A stretch of DNA of 16,146 nt from an uncultured Bacteroidales bacterium. Lineage in GTDB: Bacteria > Bacteroidota > Bacteroidia > Bacteroidales > UBA932. Under the pieces are notes generated by a model. It had not been told where the DNA came from and made no database searches. It was given only the letters and a program-made list of their open reading frames with translations. This document shows positions 15,285 through 16,146 of the stretch, one piece after another; position 1 is the stretch's first letter, and each line of letters begins with the position of its first letter. Location: NCBI GenBank assembly GCA_900546445.1, contig URCV01000042.1:1-16146 (forward strand), in the 5' to 3' direction. The translations under genes and the position numbers were made by a program.

Positions 15285-15430
15285 CCGCAAATTCACTTTG
15301 GCAGGGCGGATAGCGTAGAGCGCACTCTATGAAGGATTGCTTGCCAAAGTGAGACTTTTTTAGCTCCACCTTGGCAGGGAGGTGCCATTCTACACGCTTC
15401 TGTGGCACATTGGCTGCCAAAGTGATTTTG
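15285..15430. repeat. Hairpin-rich intergenic element with CACTTTGGCA repeats
   Basis: The 262-nt gap between the lipoprotein gene and recG holds four related motifs: cactttggcag (15294-15304), its inverse ttgccaaagtg (15341-15351), a degenerate direct copy ccttggcag (15369-15377), and a perfect inverse ctgccaaagtg (15414-15424). A further inverted pair gtgcca/tggcac lies at 15382-15387 and 15403-15408. The segment is GC-richer than the gene before it. It looks like a dispersed extragenic repeat unit, but its copy number cannot be judged here. Two overlapping minus-strand open frames cross it and are probably artefacts. Confidence 0.45.
15293..15361 (+). terminator. Long-loop terminator candidate after the lipoprotein gene
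   Basis: The 11-base arms tcactttggca (15293-15303) and tgccaaagtga (15342-15352) pair perfectly. They enclose a 38-base loop with an inner stem tagag/ctcta (15316-15320, 15325-15329), and T6 follows at 15356-15361. This fits an intrinsic terminator for the gene ending at 15240, though the loop is long. The left arm can instead pair with 15414-15424. Confidence 0.5.
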
Positions 15431-15502
15431 ATAAGGAGTTATCACAGGCGAAAAGGCCCCCATGTTCAGGACCGATACGCAGATTGACAAAACAAATAGG
15501 AA

Positions 15503-16146
15503 CTACGAAATCTTGCTGTAGTCTTTCGTGTGGTACTTTCCTTTGCGGAGTTCCTTTACTATCAGCAGATTCTTTTCGTCTTTGAGTTCCGGGTCCGCCT
15601 CGAGAACCTTAGTGGCATAGCTTCTGGCCTCGTTCAGCAGGAGCCCATCCTTAGCTAAGGACGCTATGTTCAGGTCTATAGGAAGACCGCTCTGTGCCGT
15701 GCCATCCAAATCGCCCGGACCGCGCATCTTCATATCCTCCTCCGCTATCTCGAATCCGTTTTCAGTCCTGCACATAAGTTCCAGTCGCTGAAGGCTCTCC
15801 TTCGAGCATTTGTACCCCCTGACCAGGATGCAATGCGACTGCGCCGCGCCCCTTCCCACGCGTCCGCGCAACTGGTGAAGCTGCGACAGCCCGAAACGTT
15901 CCGCACTCATAATAACCATCACCGAAGCGTTCGGCACATCCACGCCTACCTCTATTACCGTGGTCGATACTAATATGTTAGCCCTTCCGGCGGCAAAAGC
16001 ATTCATATTAAAGGCCTTCTCCTCGCTCGTCTGCTTGCCGTGCACTATGGCTGCCTTATAAGGCGGAAAAGGAAATGCCTGAACGATGTCCTCGTAGCCC
16101 CGCTCCAGATTTTGCAAGTCTATCTTCTCGCTTTCGAAAATCATAG
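15503..16146 (-). CDS. recG: ATP-dependent DNA helicase RecG, C-terminal part
   Basis: The C-terminal third or so (about 214 residues) of RecG, which remodels stalled replication forks and branched DNA; the gene continues beyond the right edge. Visible are the second helicase lobe with VHGKQTSEEK, motif V STTVIEVGVDVPNASVMVI, motif VI LHQLRGRVGRGAAQSHC, and the RecG-specific TRG region RLELMCRTENGFEIAEEDMKMRGPGDLDGTAQSG. The tail after it (DLNIASLAKDGLLLNEAR) is typical. The Met at 16144 is internal (within PMIFESEK-like sequence), not the start. The stop TAG is at 15505-15503 and no clear terminator follows. Confidence 0.95.
   Translation of the reverse strand, partial: MIFESEKIDLQNLERGYEDIVQAFPFPPYKAAIVHGKQTSEEKAFNMNAFAAGRANILVSTTVIEVGVDVPNASVMVIMSAERFGLSQLHQLRGRVGRGAAQSHCILVRGYKCSKESLQRLELMCRTENGFEIAEEDMKMRGPGDLDGTAQSGLPIDLNIASLAKDGLLLNEARSYATKVLEADPELKDEKNLLIVKELRKGKYHTKDYSKIS

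Noticed and set aside
15235..15490. Two overlapping minus-strand open frames (61 and 65 codons) before recG
   Set aside because: They cross inverted repeats and each other, have no coding hallmark, and are better explained by the hairpin-rich element.
1..16146. CRISPR arrays, tRNA or rRNA genes, transposases, integrases, defence systems
   Set aside because: No regularly spaced repeats, cloverleaf, rRNA-like sequence or matching protein motifs were seen. The TnpR-like name of the 2700-3239 family does not indicate a mobile element here.

Overview
The window looks like a Bacteroidales (Bacteroidetes) chromosome. This rests on -7 elements of the TAnnTTTG type in front of several genes, a complete Bacteroidetes-style nqrABCDEF operon, a DPP5-like S9 peptidase, a pRiA4b ORF-3-like protein with an acidic tail, and a lipoprotein with acidic residues just after the lipidated Cys. 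The genus cannot be fixed from the sequence alone.

Layout. Positions 1-2500 are AT-rich and accessory in character. They hold two small secreted-type proteins on the minus strand, one of them with its signal peptide in the wrong frame (62-369 and 385-777). A secreted, YwqK/MORN-like protein lies on the plus strand (888-1643), and an unrecognised 256-aa protein on the minus strand (1723-2493). Most of these minus units end in their own hairpin terminator, and a repeated promoter-like motif (ATTATTCGTATCTTGCA on the minus strand) occurs three times among them. Positions 2700-3886 carry a divergent pair: the pRiA4b ORF-3-like protein (minus) and a YigZ/IMPACT protein (plus).

Positions 4078-9874 are the full Na+-translocating NADH:quinone reductase operon, transcribed on the minus strand in the order nqrA-B-C-D-E-F. 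Gaps are 2 to 24 nt and there is a hairpin terminator at 4033-4053. The visible cofactor residues are intact: 2Fe-2S cysteines and FAD motif in NqrF, membrane cysteines in NqrD and NqrE, and the SGAT flavinylation sites in NqrB and NqrC. The flavin transferase ApbE and the maturation factor NqrM are not in the window. A pcrA/uvrD-type helicase gene (9954-12332) runs divergently from nqrA across a 79-bp region with two back-to-back -7-like boxes. It converges with a DPP5-like peptidase gene (12344-14572, minus).

Positions 14686-15240 encode an AT-rich orphan lipoprotein with a well-formed promoter. It is followed by a GC-richer, hairpin-rich intergenic element (about 15285-15430). The window ends inside recG (15503 to beyond 16146, minus).

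Function. The core is a sodium-pumping respiratory module plus two housekeeping DNA-repair helicases and a peptide-degrading enzyme suited to an amino-acid-using anaerobe. I see no defence system, CRISPR array, transposase, tRNA or rRNA. The points most worth checking are the frameshifted secreted gene with its T6 tract, the repeated promoter/terminator organisation around the orphan genes, the open frame hidden upstream of 2493, and the inverted-repeat element before recG.
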